Virus record (IMG/VR): IMGVR_UViG_3300031920_000114
Span: 1 to 44,952 of that record
Direction: 5' to 3' (one strand)
Origin: a virus
DNA: 44,952 nucleotides
Both the position numbers and the translations under genes were made by a program. A model generated the notes under the pieces. That model saw nothing but the letters and a program-made list of their open reading frames with translations, was not told the origin of the DNA and ran no database searches. Of the stretch, positions 5,620 through 13,832 are shown in pieces; positions within the stretch are counted from its first letter, which is position 1, and each line of letters begins with the position of its first letter.

Positions 5620-5819
5620 GTAAATTCGAGATGAGCAAACTGATTCCCGAGATGGAGAAAAAGATAGCCAAACACAAGGCACTACCACCGCACGTAAACA
5701 GAACGTCGAAGCGGCCCGATAAAATATGTCCTCAGTGCGCGCTGCGTAGTAAAGGTGAGTACGTCATTTGCTGGCACTGTGGGGCAGACATAGTGCCCCT
5801 CCCGGAAGGCGTTGCATGA
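5616..5819 (+). CDS. Small zinc-ribbon protein, 67 aa
   Basis: Four cysteines form two CxxC knuckles (C38, C41 and C52, C55; CPQC and CWHC), typical of a zinc ribbon. The basic, helical N-terminus is rich in Lys. I chose the start at 5616 because it overlaps the TGA of the small terminase gene by four bases and makes a compact product. The stop overlaps the start of the large terminase gene in the same way. It could help terminase assembly or bind nucleic acid, as inferred from position. Confidence 0.7.
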   Translation: MSKFEMSKLIPEMEKKIAKHKALPPHVNRTSKRPDKICPQCALRSKGEYVICWHCGADIVPLPEGVA

Positions 5820-7264
5820 CTAGCCCGAACGTCGAGACGCTACAGTTTAAGCCACCGCTAAGCCTGTTTCCGTTCTTCGCAAGCGACAAATTTATCACGC
5901 TGCAGCTCGGGCCGTACGGCTCTACGAAGACGTCCGCAGGCATAATGAAAATTGCGTATCACGCTAAGCGCATGATGCCCTGCCGGGATGGCGTCCGCAG
6001 GTCGCGGTGTGTCTGGGTGCGAAACACGATGGACATGCTTAAAGATACGTCGATACCTGACTTCTTGCATTGGTTCCCGGACGGTGTGGCTGGGCACTAC
6101 GAGAAAACGCGCAAGGTATTCACGCTCAAGTTTGACGACGTGGAGTGTGAGGTGATGTTCCGGGGGCTGGACGACCCGCGTGACGTACGGCGCGTACTTG
6201 CGCTGCAGCTCAGCTTTGCCATCTTTGACGAGTTCAGGGAGATCAATCCGGATGTGTTCTCAAACATGCAGGGACGGCTCGGGCGCTATCCGAACAAAAC
6301 AATGGTGCCGCCTGTAGAGGGCGTGCACGAGGGCGGGTGTATTTACGAGGACGGATCGCTGGCAAAGCGCCTGTGGGGCATGAGCAACCCGCCTGACTAC
6401 GACACCTACTGGGAGCAGTACTTCAACGACCCGCCAAGCAACGCAGCGTGCTACATACAGCCGTCTGGGATGTCTCCCGAAGCGGACTGGAGGCAGTACC
6501 TCGACAGCGACTACTACGAGAACCTGATCGAGTCACACCAAAAAGATCAGGACTGGATCGACGTGTATGTGCACGCGAAGTTTGGAGCGTCTCTTGCAGG
6601 TAAGGCGGTGTTCAGAAGCTTCGTGATGGACTACCACGTAGCGAAGGAAGCGATAGAGCCCCTTGTTTCTGAGAACCACCCGCTGATAATCGGCATGGAC
6701 TTTGGACTGACGCCAGCTTGCACGATAAACCAGCAAGACCCGCGAGGGCGATTTATGACGCTCGACGAGCTTACGAGCGAAGGCATGGGCATACTACGGT
6801 TCTGCCGGGAAATGCTAAAGCCACTACTCACAAACAGGTTCCCCGGGTATCCCGTTGTTATCATCGGTGACCCGGCGGGCAGTCAGAGGGCGCAGACTGA
6901 TGAGAAGTCAGTATTTGACGTACTCAGGGCTGAGGGCTTCACGGTCATACCAGCGAAGACGAACAGCATACAGGCTCGGATCGCGGCGGTAGAGGCCTTA
7001 CTGAGTGGGCAGGTGGACACAGGTGCTAGGCACCTCATCGACCCACGGTGTCGCAAGCTCATCAAGGCGATGCGGTCCGGGTATCGATTCAAATTGAAAA
7101 AGAGCGGGGAGCTGGAAGACACCCCGGAGAAGAACTTTTACTCCCACATCGCGGATGCGCACCAGTACGCGGCTCTGCATGTAGACCAGACCTTCGGAGG
7201 GACATACGAGACGCAGAGCGCGGCGCGTACGGTCAAGAGGGTTAAATTTAGAGCGTGGACATAA
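5816..7264 (+). CDS. Terminase large subunit (packaging ATPase/nuclease), 482 aa
   Basis: The large terminase drives DNA into the prohead and cuts it. The ATPase domain has a Walker A-like loop GPYGSTKT at 32-39, where the usual GKT is STKT, and a Walker B AIFDE with the aspartate-glutamate pair at 138-139. The C-terminal nuclease has three acidic positions of the RNase H fold: D295 (GMDFG), D352 (IIGDPAG) and D447 (HIADAHQY). The start at 5816 overlaps the upstream stop as ATGA. An in-frame extension from 5768 would overlap the zinc-ribbon gene and is not needed. Confidence 0.92.
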   Translation: MTSPNVETLQFKPPLSLFPFFASDKFITLQLGPYGSTKTSAGIMKIAYHAKRMMPCRDGVRRSRCVWVRNTMDMLKDTSIPDFLHWFPDGVAGHYEKTRKVFTLKFDDVECEVMFRGLDDPRDVRRVLALQLSFAIFDEFREINPDVFSNMQGRLGRYPNKTMVPPVEGVHEGGCIYEDGSLAKRLWGMSNPPDYDTYWEQYFNDPPSNAACYIQPSGMSPEADWRQYLDSDYYENLIESHQKDQDWIDVYVHAKFGASLAGKAVFRSFVMDYHVAKEAIEPLVSENHPLIIGMDFGLTPACTINQQDPRGRFMTLDELTSEGMGILRFCREMLKPLLTNRFPGYPVVIIGDPAGSQRAQTDEKSVFDVLRAEGFTVIPAKTNSIQARIAAVEALLSGQVDTGARHLIDPRCRKLIKAMRSGYRFKLKKSGELEDTPEKNFYSHIADAHQYAALHVDQTFGGTYETQSAARTVKRVKFRAWT

Positions 7265-7279
7265 CCAAGAGGCATTAAA

Positions 7280-7519
7280 ATGAGCGACAAGCAAGACGGC
7301 GGTACAAACGCAGTGGCACAGACTGAGTTCATGCAGGCAGAGAGCCTGATAGGCAGCTACAATGCTAACGACAGGGGTGACGTAGCAGCAATCAAAAGCG
7401 CGGCTAAAGCGTTTGCGCATGCTGTGCTAAAGAACTGCCCAGACGGACGCAGGAAAGCGATTGCGTTGACGCATATTGAGGAAGCGGCGATGATCGCGGT
7501 TAAGGGCATTTTCTCTTAG
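7280..7519 (+). CDS. Acb2/Tad1-like hairpin protein (candidate cyclic-nucleotide sponge), 79 aa
   Basis: The second half has the pattern of Acb2-type phage proteins: a helix ending in a P-x-G/R turn and then a helix with A/L-T-x-x-E-E-A. Here it is CPDGRRKAIALTHIEEA (53-69) followed by MIAVKGIF. Family members are 70-100 aa helical hairpins that form hexamers and soak up the cyclic nucleotides made by CBASS or Thoeris defence. An AGAGG site precedes the ATG at 7280. The match is judged by eye, so a generic small helical protein remains possible. Confidence 0.6.
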   Translation: MSDKQDGGTNAVAQTEFMQAESLIGSYNANDRGDVAAIKSAAKAFAHAVLKNCPDGRRKAIALTHIEEAAMIAVKGIFS

Positions 7520-7560
7520 GCGCTATTGACAACGTACGCAGGAGTAAGTATTCTACCCAC

Positions 7561-7631
7561 GCGCCCCCGGTAACTCCTACGGTCAGGTCTCATCTCCCTG
7601 CCTTCTCCTCTTACGCAAACACCGGGGGCGC
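7561..7631 (+). other. Long-loop inverted repeat in an intergenic gap
   Basis: An 11-bp arm GCGCCCCCGGT (7561-7571) is exactly complementary to ACCGGGGGCGC (7621-7631), with a 49-base, pyrimidine-rich loop. It fills most of the 141-bp gap between the Acb2-like gene and the endolysin gene. There is no T-run, so it is not a standard terminator. It may be an mRNA structure controlling the lysis genes, a processing site or a small RNA. Confidence 0.55.
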
Positions 7632-7660
7632 ACCTAACAAAGGCTACTCAGAGACACAAC

Positions 7661-8026
7661 ATGGCGTCCCATAAGATCAGCGAGCACTTTAGCCGTCACG
7701 AATTTGCATGCCACTGTGGCTGCGGGTTCGACGTTGCTGACGTGGAGCTGGTCACAGTCCTTGAGGACGTCCGCACGCGCTTTGGCGCGAAGGTACGCAT
7801 AAACTCAGGGGCGCGCTGCCCCAAGCACAACATGGACGTTGGTGGCTCCCCCAAGTCGCAGCACAAGCTCGGCAAAGCTGGGGACATAGAAGTAGAGGGC
7901 GTTCCAGCCCGCAGCGTAGCAGACTACCTAGAACACAAATACCCAAACACCTACGGCATAGGGCGCTATAACGGGCGCACGCACCTCGATGTCAGACTAC
8001 ACCGCGCCCGCTGGGATAGGAGATGA
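7661..8026 (+). CDS. Endolysin, M15-type peptidase, 121 aa
   Basis: This family is of zinc peptidases that cut peptidoglycan stem peptides (D-Ala carboxypeptidase or L-Ala-D-Glu endopeptidase). The zinc ligands are visible in the usual order: H68 and D75 in SQHKLGKAGD, and H108 in THLDV. The N-terminus (HFSRHEFACHCGCG) is typical of the M15_3 group. No signal peptide or cell-wall-binding domain is present, so release probably needs a holin. The next gene starts at the stop codon (ATGA), with an AGGAG site inside this gene's end. Confidence 0.88.
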   Translation: MASHKISEHFSRHEFACHCGCGFDVADVELVTVLEDVRTRFGAKVRINSGARCPKHNMDVGGSPKSQHKLGKAGDIEVEGVPARSVADYLEHKYPNTYGIGRYNGRTHLDVRLHRARWDRR

Positions 8027-8253
8027 AAAACTTTAACACTATAATGGCGCTAATTTTCGGTGCGGCTCTGCTCACTGGCTGTGCTACTACACAGATGGAC
8101 ATTGCCAACGCAGCAGGACGCTGCTTTCAGAACGGGGGAGTGTCGCATATACTCCCCAAGTACAACTCAACCGCTCGCGTAGTCTGTAATGACGGCGCTC
8201 ACTTTACAATACCAAAGGAGATAGATGAGAATGAAAAAGACGAAAAAGATTAG
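8023..8253 (+). CDS. Small lipoprotein of the lysis cassette, 76 aa
   Basis: A short signal peptide ends in a textbook lipobox, LLTGC, with the modified cysteine at 20. The mature part is about 56 residues with two more cysteines, and its C-terminus is highly charged. Outer-membrane lipoproteins beside an endolysin are usually o-spanins (Rz1-like) that help break the outer membrane, but this one is not proline-rich, so the assignment is uncertain. It starts on the endolysin stop codon. Confidence 0.7.
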   Translation: MKNFNTIMALIFGAALLTGCATTQMDIANAAGRCFQNGGVSHILPKYNSTARVVCNDGAHFTIPKEIDENEKDEKD

Positions 8254-8521
8254 ATGGAATCGGCTGTATGTGTTCCCGATTGTGGCGGCGCTGGCGCTTA
8301 CCCAATGGGCTTGCGGCGACGGGTTTGCAACGGGTGGTGCAGGTGGCACTGGGGGCGACATAAACGTAACCGGAGATAGCAACAATGTATGCGTAATCAC
8401 TGCGGACGCGGCAGACGATAATGAGTCTGTCTCAGTTGATTGCCCTACGGGTATGAATCCTCCGCAAGCAGAGTCTCCAGAAAACCCCGGCACTAGCCAG
8501 AACGAGCCAGTCCCAGAATAA
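8225..8521 (+). CDS. Secreted or membrane-anchored protein with Pro-rich tail, 98 aa
   Basis: A basic N-terminus and a hydrophobic stretch (about 13-28) are followed by a single cysteine (LTQWAC). This is a poor lipobox because of the Gln and Trp. A Gly-rich section and a proline-rich C-terminus follow. The gene starts inside the preceding lipoprotein gene in another frame with an AAGGAG site, and its stop overlaps the next start (TAATG). The nested arrangement and Pro-rich exported tail are reminiscent of spanin pairs, but no clear Rz-type partner is seen. Confidence 0.55.
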   Translation: MRMKKTKKIRWNRLYVFPIVAALALTQWACGDGFATGGAGGTGGDINVTGDSNNVCVITADAADDNESVSVDCPTGMNPPQAESPENPGTSQNEPVPE

Positions 8522-8652
8522 TGGCTAGGCGGCTAGCTATCGTTGCTGTCTCTGCGGTCGTAGTATTCTACTCTGTGTTGATACTACGACTCGTAGTTGG
8601 CTCTGACAACTTCGCCGGGTTCTTCCGGGCGGCGGTTGCGACGTTCCAATGA
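8521..8652 (+). CDS. Small membrane protein, 43 aa
   Basis: One transmembrane segment (about 4-24) follows MARR, and a short tail with aromatic residues comes after it. The ATG overlaps the preceding stop as TAATG, and its TGA overlaps the next ATG as ATGA. It is held in place by tight coupling within the lysis region, so a holin, antiholin or i-spanin-like role is possible. The frame is short and rests mainly on this packing. Confidence 0.55.
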   Translation: MARRLAIVAVSAVVVFYSVLILRLVVGSDNFAGFFRAAVATFQ

Positions 8653-9158
8653 AAAAAGTAGAGCGCCTCTCGGCCCCACTCAACGACCACGACGCAGCGG
8701 ACGGTAGCGGGGAGCGCGTGCTCGATGACTGCCTTGGGTTCCGGGTGAAGGGGGTTGAATATTGGGTGGAAAAGGCGTTCCAGTCTGACTACGCGTCTAG
8801 GCCTTGGTTCTCCCGGGTGATTGTGAGGTGGAACAAGCTGGCTATCGCCTCTGTAATCCACGATAAGCCGTTTAGGCACGGCTATGTCTACAACAGGGAC
8901 GGGTCAAAGCGCGCAGTTACCTTGTGGGAAATGAATAGGGTGTTTCGCTTGATAGCGCAGCACAGCCCCACAAACGAGGGCAACTGGTTTATGCGCACGT
9001 GGAGGTCTAAAGACCGAGCGAGCCCGCTGCAGGCATGGCTAAATTGGTCCGGATTACTCGCTGGGTCGTGGTGGTCGTGGCTAGGCCGACCAAAAACAGG
9101 TATAATATTCGGCAGCCGTCCATTACTTAGCCCGCTACAATGCCTACCCACGAAATGA
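8649..9158 (+). CDS. DUF1353-like protein, 169 aa
   Basis: The section YWVEKAFQSDYASRPWF (38-54), followed by IASVIHD (66-72), follows the DUF1353 pattern in which a V-x-x-G/A-F-x-T/S-D-x-A-S-x-P block precedes a conserved A-x-x-x-H-D. This family is frequent in phage lysis and tail regions, and its function is unknown. The C-terminal 40 residues are Trp-rich and hydrophobic, and could touch the membrane. The start overlaps the 43-aa gene by four bases. Confidence 0.65.
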   Translation: MKKVERLSAPLNDHDAADGSGERVLDDCLGFRVKGVEYWVEKAFQSDYASRPWFSRVIVRWNKLAIASVIHDKPFRHGYVYNRDGSKRAVTLWEMNRVFRLIAQHSPTNEGNWFMRTWRSKDRASPLQAWLNWSGLLAGSWWSWLGRPKTGIIFGSRPLLSPLQCLPTK

Positions 9159-9283
9159 GAGGAGACAGCAAGCATATAGGATTCCGGGAAGTCTGCCATG
9201 ATAACGCGTGGTGGATAAACCCTCTTTTGTGGGCCGTGTCCCTAGTCTTAATAATGACCTTTTTCGGTGGCTCTTGTGCATGA
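9140..9283 (+). CDS. Small membrane protein, 47 aa
   Basis: The protein starts MPTHEMRGDSKHIGFREV and has one transmembrane segment (about 26-42) close to the C-terminus. It overlaps the DUF1353-like gene by 19 bases and the next gene by 17. No ribosome site is obvious, so the start is uncertain. Together with its membrane-protein neighbours it may belong to a holin/antiholin set. Confidence 0.4.
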   Translation: MPTHEMRGDSKHIGFREVCHDNAWWINPLLWAVSLVLIMTFFGGSCA

Positions 9284-9584
9284 ATTGATTGGAATAAAAA
9301 TAACCACATGGATAATCGCTGCTATAGGCGGGTTCGTATATGCGATACAAGTTGGGCACCGTACGATAGGTGGGCGCTTGGTTGGCTGGACTACTGGCTG
9401 CCTCACTGCTGTATTCGTTGGCCCCGGTATCGTGGAGTATTACAACTTTGACCTCGGGGTAGCCAGTGGGGTAATATTCATCACTGGCGGGTTTAGCGGT
9501 GCGGCATGGGTTACGATCCTAGGCATCGTAAAAGACCCATACGGTTTTGCTGCAAAGCTGCGTAAGATAAAAAGAGGTAAATAG
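9267..9584 (+). CDS. Candidate holin, 105 aa, three membrane segments
   Basis: Three hydrophobic stretches (about 12-30, 40-58 and 64-86) are followed by a short basic C-terminus (KLRKIKRGK). This matches the topology and size of three-segment holins, which open the inner membrane to release the endolysin. The start is GTG at 9267 or at 9276, and both lie inside the preceding small gene. The location 1.2 kb after the endolysin fits. The family cannot be named by eye. Confidence 0.55.
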   Translation: MALVHELIGIKITTWIIAAIGGFVYAIQVGHRTIGGRLVGWTTGCLTAVFVGPGIVEYYNFDLGVASGVIFITGGFSGAAWVTILGIVKDPYGFAAKLRKIKRGK

Positions 9585-9586
9585 CT

Positions 9587-11203
9587 GTGACTGCTGCTGC
9601 ATATTCCACAGCCCTTGCAGACATATTCACTGACGGCACTACTACTGGGTGGGCCGCGCTCGGTGGCGGTGCTGCTGGCCTGAACCAAGAGACAGACTAC
9701 TTCATACAGAACACGTCTATGCTCAGCAAAAACGCCTTCGCTAGCGCTACGAAGGGCATGATATACAATAGCGGAGCGGACTCAGGAGGCTCTGGCGTAG
9801 ACGGCGCGTTTCTATTCTGGCTAACCCACGCCGCTCCGAACTCGCTAGCTGTCAAGGCCAGTGGTGGTATGCAGGCGCTCGTAGGCTCCGCTACAGGCGC
9901 GTATGAGCACTACTACGTAGGCGGCAGCGATACTATGGTGTTTATGGGCTGGGAGCTTTGCGCCATCTCAGAAACTATAGCAGGGGATGCTACAACAGGG
10001 ACACCCTCAGCCACAGTGGAGTCGCATTTCGGGGCGCTGTGGAACTTACCCACGGGCGGCCCAACTAAGGGCGCGCCCAACGCTATTGACGCTATTCGGT
10101 TTGGGCGCTGCGATGCTACGGTAGAGCACGGCACTGGCGCAGACCCGGAGGCGAATTTTGACGGTGTAGTCAGCAACCTAGACTCGATAGCTAATCGGTA
10201 CGGCCTGATGTCGCAACCAAAACCTAACGGGCCTTTCGATAATAGCGGCCTGCTGCTGATAGGCACCGCCACTAACCCGTGCGAATTCAAGGACTCGAAC
10301 AAAACGATATTCCTTCGTGCCCACGACCACGTAACCGCTAACTTCCATACATGGGAGCTAAGGAACGTCAGCTCAATATTCACGCTGGATAACGTAGCAG
10401 TAAAGGCGCTGGGCACGGCAAGCAGAGGGCGGTTTGTCCACACAGACAACGGAGTAGTGGCGTGGACAACGTGCTCCTTTACAGACATGGGCACGTTCCA
10501 ATTCAAGAGCAACGCTGTTATAGACAGGAGCACATTTCTTAACTGTAGGGCTATCTCACATGAAGGGGGCAACCTCAGCGGCTCCATCGTTACAGATACT
10601 AACGTAGCTGCAGACGCAAGCGCGCTTGTCTACGACGTAGCTGCAGACCCAGACGGCGAGATGGACGGCATGAGGTTCGAGATGGGGACTACGCTGACGC
10701 ACGCAATAGAGTTTGGCCTGAACTCCCCGCTTACAATGACGCTGCGGGGCATAGACTTCGCTGGGTATAACGTGGCTAATGCGTTGAGTGACAGCACCTT
10801 GCACATAAAGCGCACGGTAGGCACGGTTACGATAAACATTATTGGCGGCTCGGGCACGGTTTCGTACAAAACAGACGGCGCGACTGTGGTGATAGTACAG
10901 AACCCAGTAACCCTAAAGGCTATCGTGACAGACCCAGACGGGGCGCTCATCACCGACAGCACAATTCGCGTACTCGTTGAGGCCGCTGCGGGCGGGCCTC
11001 TTGCTGCGGGCACTGATATAATCAGCGCAGCGACAGATATTAACGGGGAAGTTGCTAATACGCAGACATACGCAACAGATCAGCCTATAATCGGCTGGGC
11101 ACGCAAAAGCGCGGACGCGCCGAATTATAAGCAGTTTCCTATTTCCGGCACGATAAACAAGGATAATGGGTTAACATTGAATATCAAGATGGTTCCAGAG
11201 TAA
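9587..11203 (+). CDS. Virion structural or fibre protein, 538 aa
   Basis: It starts with GTG after an AGAGGT site. The N-terminal 150 residues are Gly/Ala-rich and globular. The middle (about 230-440) has short beta-like stretches (for example FTLDNVAVKALG, VTINIIGGSG) that suggest a beta-helix or beta-sandwich fold. The C-terminal 85 residues, containing IIGWARKSADAPNYKQFPIS, match the end of the next protein. It is the first gene of the tail/adhesin block. The exact structural role is unknown. Confidence 0.65.
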   Translation: MTAAAYSTALADIFTDGTTTGWAALGGGAAGLNQETDYFIQNTSMLSKNAFASATKGMIYNSGADSGGSGVDGAFLFWLTHAAPNSLAVKASGGMQALVGSATGAYEHYYVGGSDTMVFMGWELCAISETIAGDATTGTPSATVESHFGALWNLPTGGPTKGAPNAIDAIRFGRCDATVEHGTGADPEANFDGVVSNLDSIANRYGLMSQPKPNGPFDNSGLLLIGTATNPCEFKDSNKTIFLRAHDHVTANFHTWELRNVSSIFTLDNVAVKALGTASRGRFVHTDNGVVAWTTCSFTDMGTFQFKSNAVIDRSTFLNCRAISHEGGNLSGSIVTDTNVAADASALVYDVAADPDGEMDGMRFEMGTTLTHAIEFGLNSPLTMTLRGIDFAGYNVANALSDSTLHIKRTVGTVTINIIGGSGTVSYKTDGATVVIVQNPVTLKAIVTDPDGALITDSTIRVLVEAAAGGPLAAGTDIISAATDINGEVANTQTYATDQPIIGWARKSADAPNYKQFPISGTINKDNGLTLNIKMVPE

Positions 11204-11218
11204 CTACAGGGCAATAAC

Positions 11219-12976
11219 ATGGCTATTTATGACAGAGACGCAGTACCAGCAACCGCTGTAGCCGCATGGCTGGCGCAATTCAAAGCAGCGGCTTCCGGGG
11301 CGATCACCTTTGTCGCGGGCACCGATACGTTTCACGTATATTGGATGCACCGCGCGCTGCAAAAGATAGTCTATGATTTTGCTATATCTGGCGATGACGA
11401 GCTTACGCTGGCGAAGCCGAACCCCTCTACCTCAGAGGCGCTAGGCACGATCATTACCTTGCTCGACCACACTACTGACTACGCTGTGAACTACACGATC
11501 ACGGACTTAGTGGCGGAGTATCACTTCGGTGGCTCGATTGAACAGAACAACGGCGATGATGGCTACTACGGGGTGAACGTGGAAGGCGCGCTCGCTACGC
11601 CTACGCCGCTTAGCGTACTGCAGAACCATACCGTACTTACCTCACACTGGGGCACAGGCAAGAACCAGACAGCTACGAAAACGCTCATGCGCATCCTTGT
11701 GAAAGGACGAGCGGGCGGGGCCGACATCGATAATAAGATTTGCAACGTGAAGGCGAGTAAGTGGTTCGATACGTTCGCTGTCTGGGAAGTAGTGCTGGGA
11801 CTGGGCGAGGCTTCCGCAGCGATCATCACCGCGAACGACCCTCAGAACGACACTGCACTGGTAACGGTGCAAGGCTACGCAATCGCTAAGTCGGAAGGGT
11901 ACAAACTTATCGACGTTGACGGCAACGGTAATAAGGCTTTTATGGGCGAGTGGAGCCATAACGCGCTAGGCAAAAAAGCCCTGTCAGAATTTGTTAAGGC
12001 CATCTTGGTTGACGGCACTATTGACACGCTATACGGTGTCCTTGGCACGCTATGGACAGGCCGCATTTACGACGCGGTTATCTCTGCGGGCGCAGGCGTA
12101 TGGGTACAGAACGAGACGCTAAGCTGGGGCGTAGGCGCAACGGCTGGCACAGGCAACTTGGTCGCGGTGGACAGCACGGCTGGCGGCACTACTGCGCGGC
12201 TATTGTTCCACCTCAACACAGGCGTTGCTCCGGGGGACACAGTAGTAGTCACGGGGCTGGGCGCTGCAACTGGTACGGTTAGTGGCACGCCTGTAACGAT
12301 CACTACCGATCCGAACCACCTAGGCTTGTACACTGGCTCAAACTGGATCGGCGCGTACGGCATCGGTATTATCGCAAACGAGCTTACCTTTGGTGACTCA
12401 GTTACCTCACTGGACGGCGAGCAGCCAGTAGTGCCACAGAACGTAACGGTGCTGGTAAATGTGGAGGCGAATAACACGGCCCACGACCCGCACGTATTCC
12501 TCGCGGAGAAAGATGCGGTGCTTAACGCTCCTGATTACATAACCAATGCGATCGGTGCGGGCAACACTGCTGCTGACCCTGACTTGGTGATGACTACGCC
12601 TATCGCGTCTGACATCCCGCAGGACGGCTGGATACTCATCTTAGACACCACAGGCGGCTCTGTTTCATACGAAGCGTACCACCACAGTTCTTGGGCAGGC
12701 TCCACGTACACGCTAGACATTACAGACCACGCAGGCGGGCTTAACTCCACCTTGACGAGTGGCGACCCAGCGTTCGAGGCTGTTCTGTACGCTTCGGCAG
12801 TAGGAGGAGGCACATCGAAAAGCGTCTCTAACACGTACGTGTACAGCGCCGACAAAACGCTGATCGGCTGGGTGCGCCACGGTGACCCAGCGGCCCCAGA
12901 TAAGCCAGTGCCAATTTCCGGCACGGTCACTTCTTCCGGCTTAACATTCAATGTTGTGCTAGATAGTGAGTCGTAA
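11219..12976 (+). CDS. Virion structural or fibre protein, 585 aa
   Basis: A mainly beta, Gly/Thr-rich protein without a recognisable catalytic motif. Its C-terminus (LIGWVRHGDPAAPDKPVPIS, then a short beta strand) is homologous to the end of the preceding protein, so both probably dock to the same partner through it. A central repeated-turn region, about 340-420, also looks beta-rich. Its stop overlaps the next start as TAATG. Confidence 0.65.
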   Translation: MAIYDRDAVPATAVAAWLAQFKAAASGAITFVAGTDTFHVYWMHRALQKIVYDFAISGDDELTLAKPNPSTSEALGTIITLLDHTTDYAVNYTITDLVAEYHFGGSIEQNNGDDGYYGVNVEGALATPTPLSVLQNHTVLTSHWGTGKNQTATKTLMRILVKGRAGGADIDNKICNVKASKWFDTFAVWEVVLGLGEASAAIITANDPQNDTALVTVQGYAIAKSEGYKLIDVDGNGNKAFMGEWSHNALGKKALSEFVKAILVDGTIDTLYGVLGTLWTGRIYDAVISAGAGVWVQNETLSWGVGATAGTGNLVAVDSTAGGTTARLLFHLNTGVAPGDTVVVTGLGAATGTVSGTPVTITTDPNHLGLYTGSNWIGAYGIGIIANELTFGDSVTSLDGEQPVVPQNVTVLVNVEANNTAHDPHVFLAEKDAVLNAPDYITNAIGAGNTAADPDLVMTTPIASDIPQDGWILILDTTGGSVSYEAYHHSSWAGSTYTLDITDHAGGLNSTLTSGDPAFEAVLYASAVGGGTSKSVSNTYVYSADKTLIGWVRHGDPAAPDKPVPISGTVTSSGLTFNVVLDSES

Positions 12977-13482
12977 TGGCATACTCAGTCAACTGGGTGA
13001 CGAGGAATATATGGATTCCCCGTTCTGATCTAATCCATCTTTCGGGCAGCCAGTACCGCCTCAATACTGCGGACTTCCATAAGGAAATTCGCAGGCTTGA
13101 GTGGGCGCTTGGCGAAGGGTTATGGGCGGCCCAGATAATTGAGTACAAAGCAGCGCACACCCTTGCGGGGACTCCGTTTGCCCCGGAGATAGAGATAATT
13201 AACGGGTTCACCCTCACCTTCGAGGAGTTTGCTGCTGTGTACTCAGTGGAGATAGACGGGGCGAACACGAACGTCGATGACGTAACCGTGATAAACAATG
13301 TGTCTATCCGCTCAAAGAACACAGGCGGGCTAGTTGGCACCAGAGAGATAACAGAGATTCATGGGCGGCTCGGGCTAGACCCGGATAACCCGCTGGTCAC
13401 TAACAGCCTCAGCATAACCTTCGGAGGTGTGTCTATGGTGCTGTCTGAGACGGACGGGGAAGTGACGGTGACCCGGCAATGA
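12976..13482 (+). CDS. Hypothetical tail-region protein, 168 aa
   Basis: I do not recognise it by name. It begins AYSVNWVTRNIWIPRSDL and is soluble with mixed alpha/beta character. Stop/start overlaps with both neighbours (TAATG before, ATGA after) place it in the same message as the fibre-type proteins. A chaperone or small virion component is likely, as inferred from position. Confidence 0.6.
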   Translation: MAYSVNWVTRNIWIPRSDLIHLSGSQYRLNTADFHKEIRRLEWALGEGLWAAQIIEYKAAHTLAGTPFAPEIEIINGFTLTFEEFAAVYSVEIDGANTNVDDVTVINNVSIRSKNTGGLVGTREITEIHGRLGLDPDNPLVTNSLSITFGGVSMVLSETDGEVTVTRQ

Positions 13483-13832
13483 TAAACCCTAGGTCGATAG
13501 CTACATTGGGATTTAGTTGTGGTACGGCGCTAGCCGTAGCCACAATTGGGCTCATCTGTATCGATGCGACACAGGACCTATCCAACGACTACGCGCTAAA
13601 CGCGAACACGTACACCACGCCCTACACAGTAACCAGCGACGCCCCGGCATACCGGGCTGCTATGGCGTTGCCTTTCGACTTTAACCTCACTGTGGAGCCT
13701 ATACAGGCCGCTACAGTGGACAGGACAGAGAGTGTAGTAACCACGGCGCGGGAGCAGTTTACCGTGCAAACAGAGAAGCCTTCGTATAACATACGCGTTG
13801 ATAAGGCGATAATGAACATCACGGTGATTTAA
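13479..13832 (+). CDS. Hypothetical tail-region protein with N-terminal hydrophobic segment, 117 aa
   Basis: Residues 8-28 are hydrophobic and contain Cys, and may be a membrane or signal segment. The rest is a Thr/Val-rich beta-type domain with regular T-x-x-x pairs. It overlaps both neighbours by stop/start codons. The function is unknown. The hydrophobic segment is unusual for a tail component. Confidence 0.55.
   Translation: MINPRSIATLGFSCGTALAVATIGLICIDATQDLSNDYALNANTYTTPYTVTSDAPAYRAAMALPFDFNLTVEPIQAATVDRTESVVTTAREQFTVQTEKPSYNIRVDKAIMNITVI

Noticed and set aside
5768-5815. Longer N-terminus for the large terminase subunit
   Set aside because: It would overlap the zinc-ribbon gene by about 50 bases, whereas the ATG at 5816 gives the ATGA coupling seen throughout.
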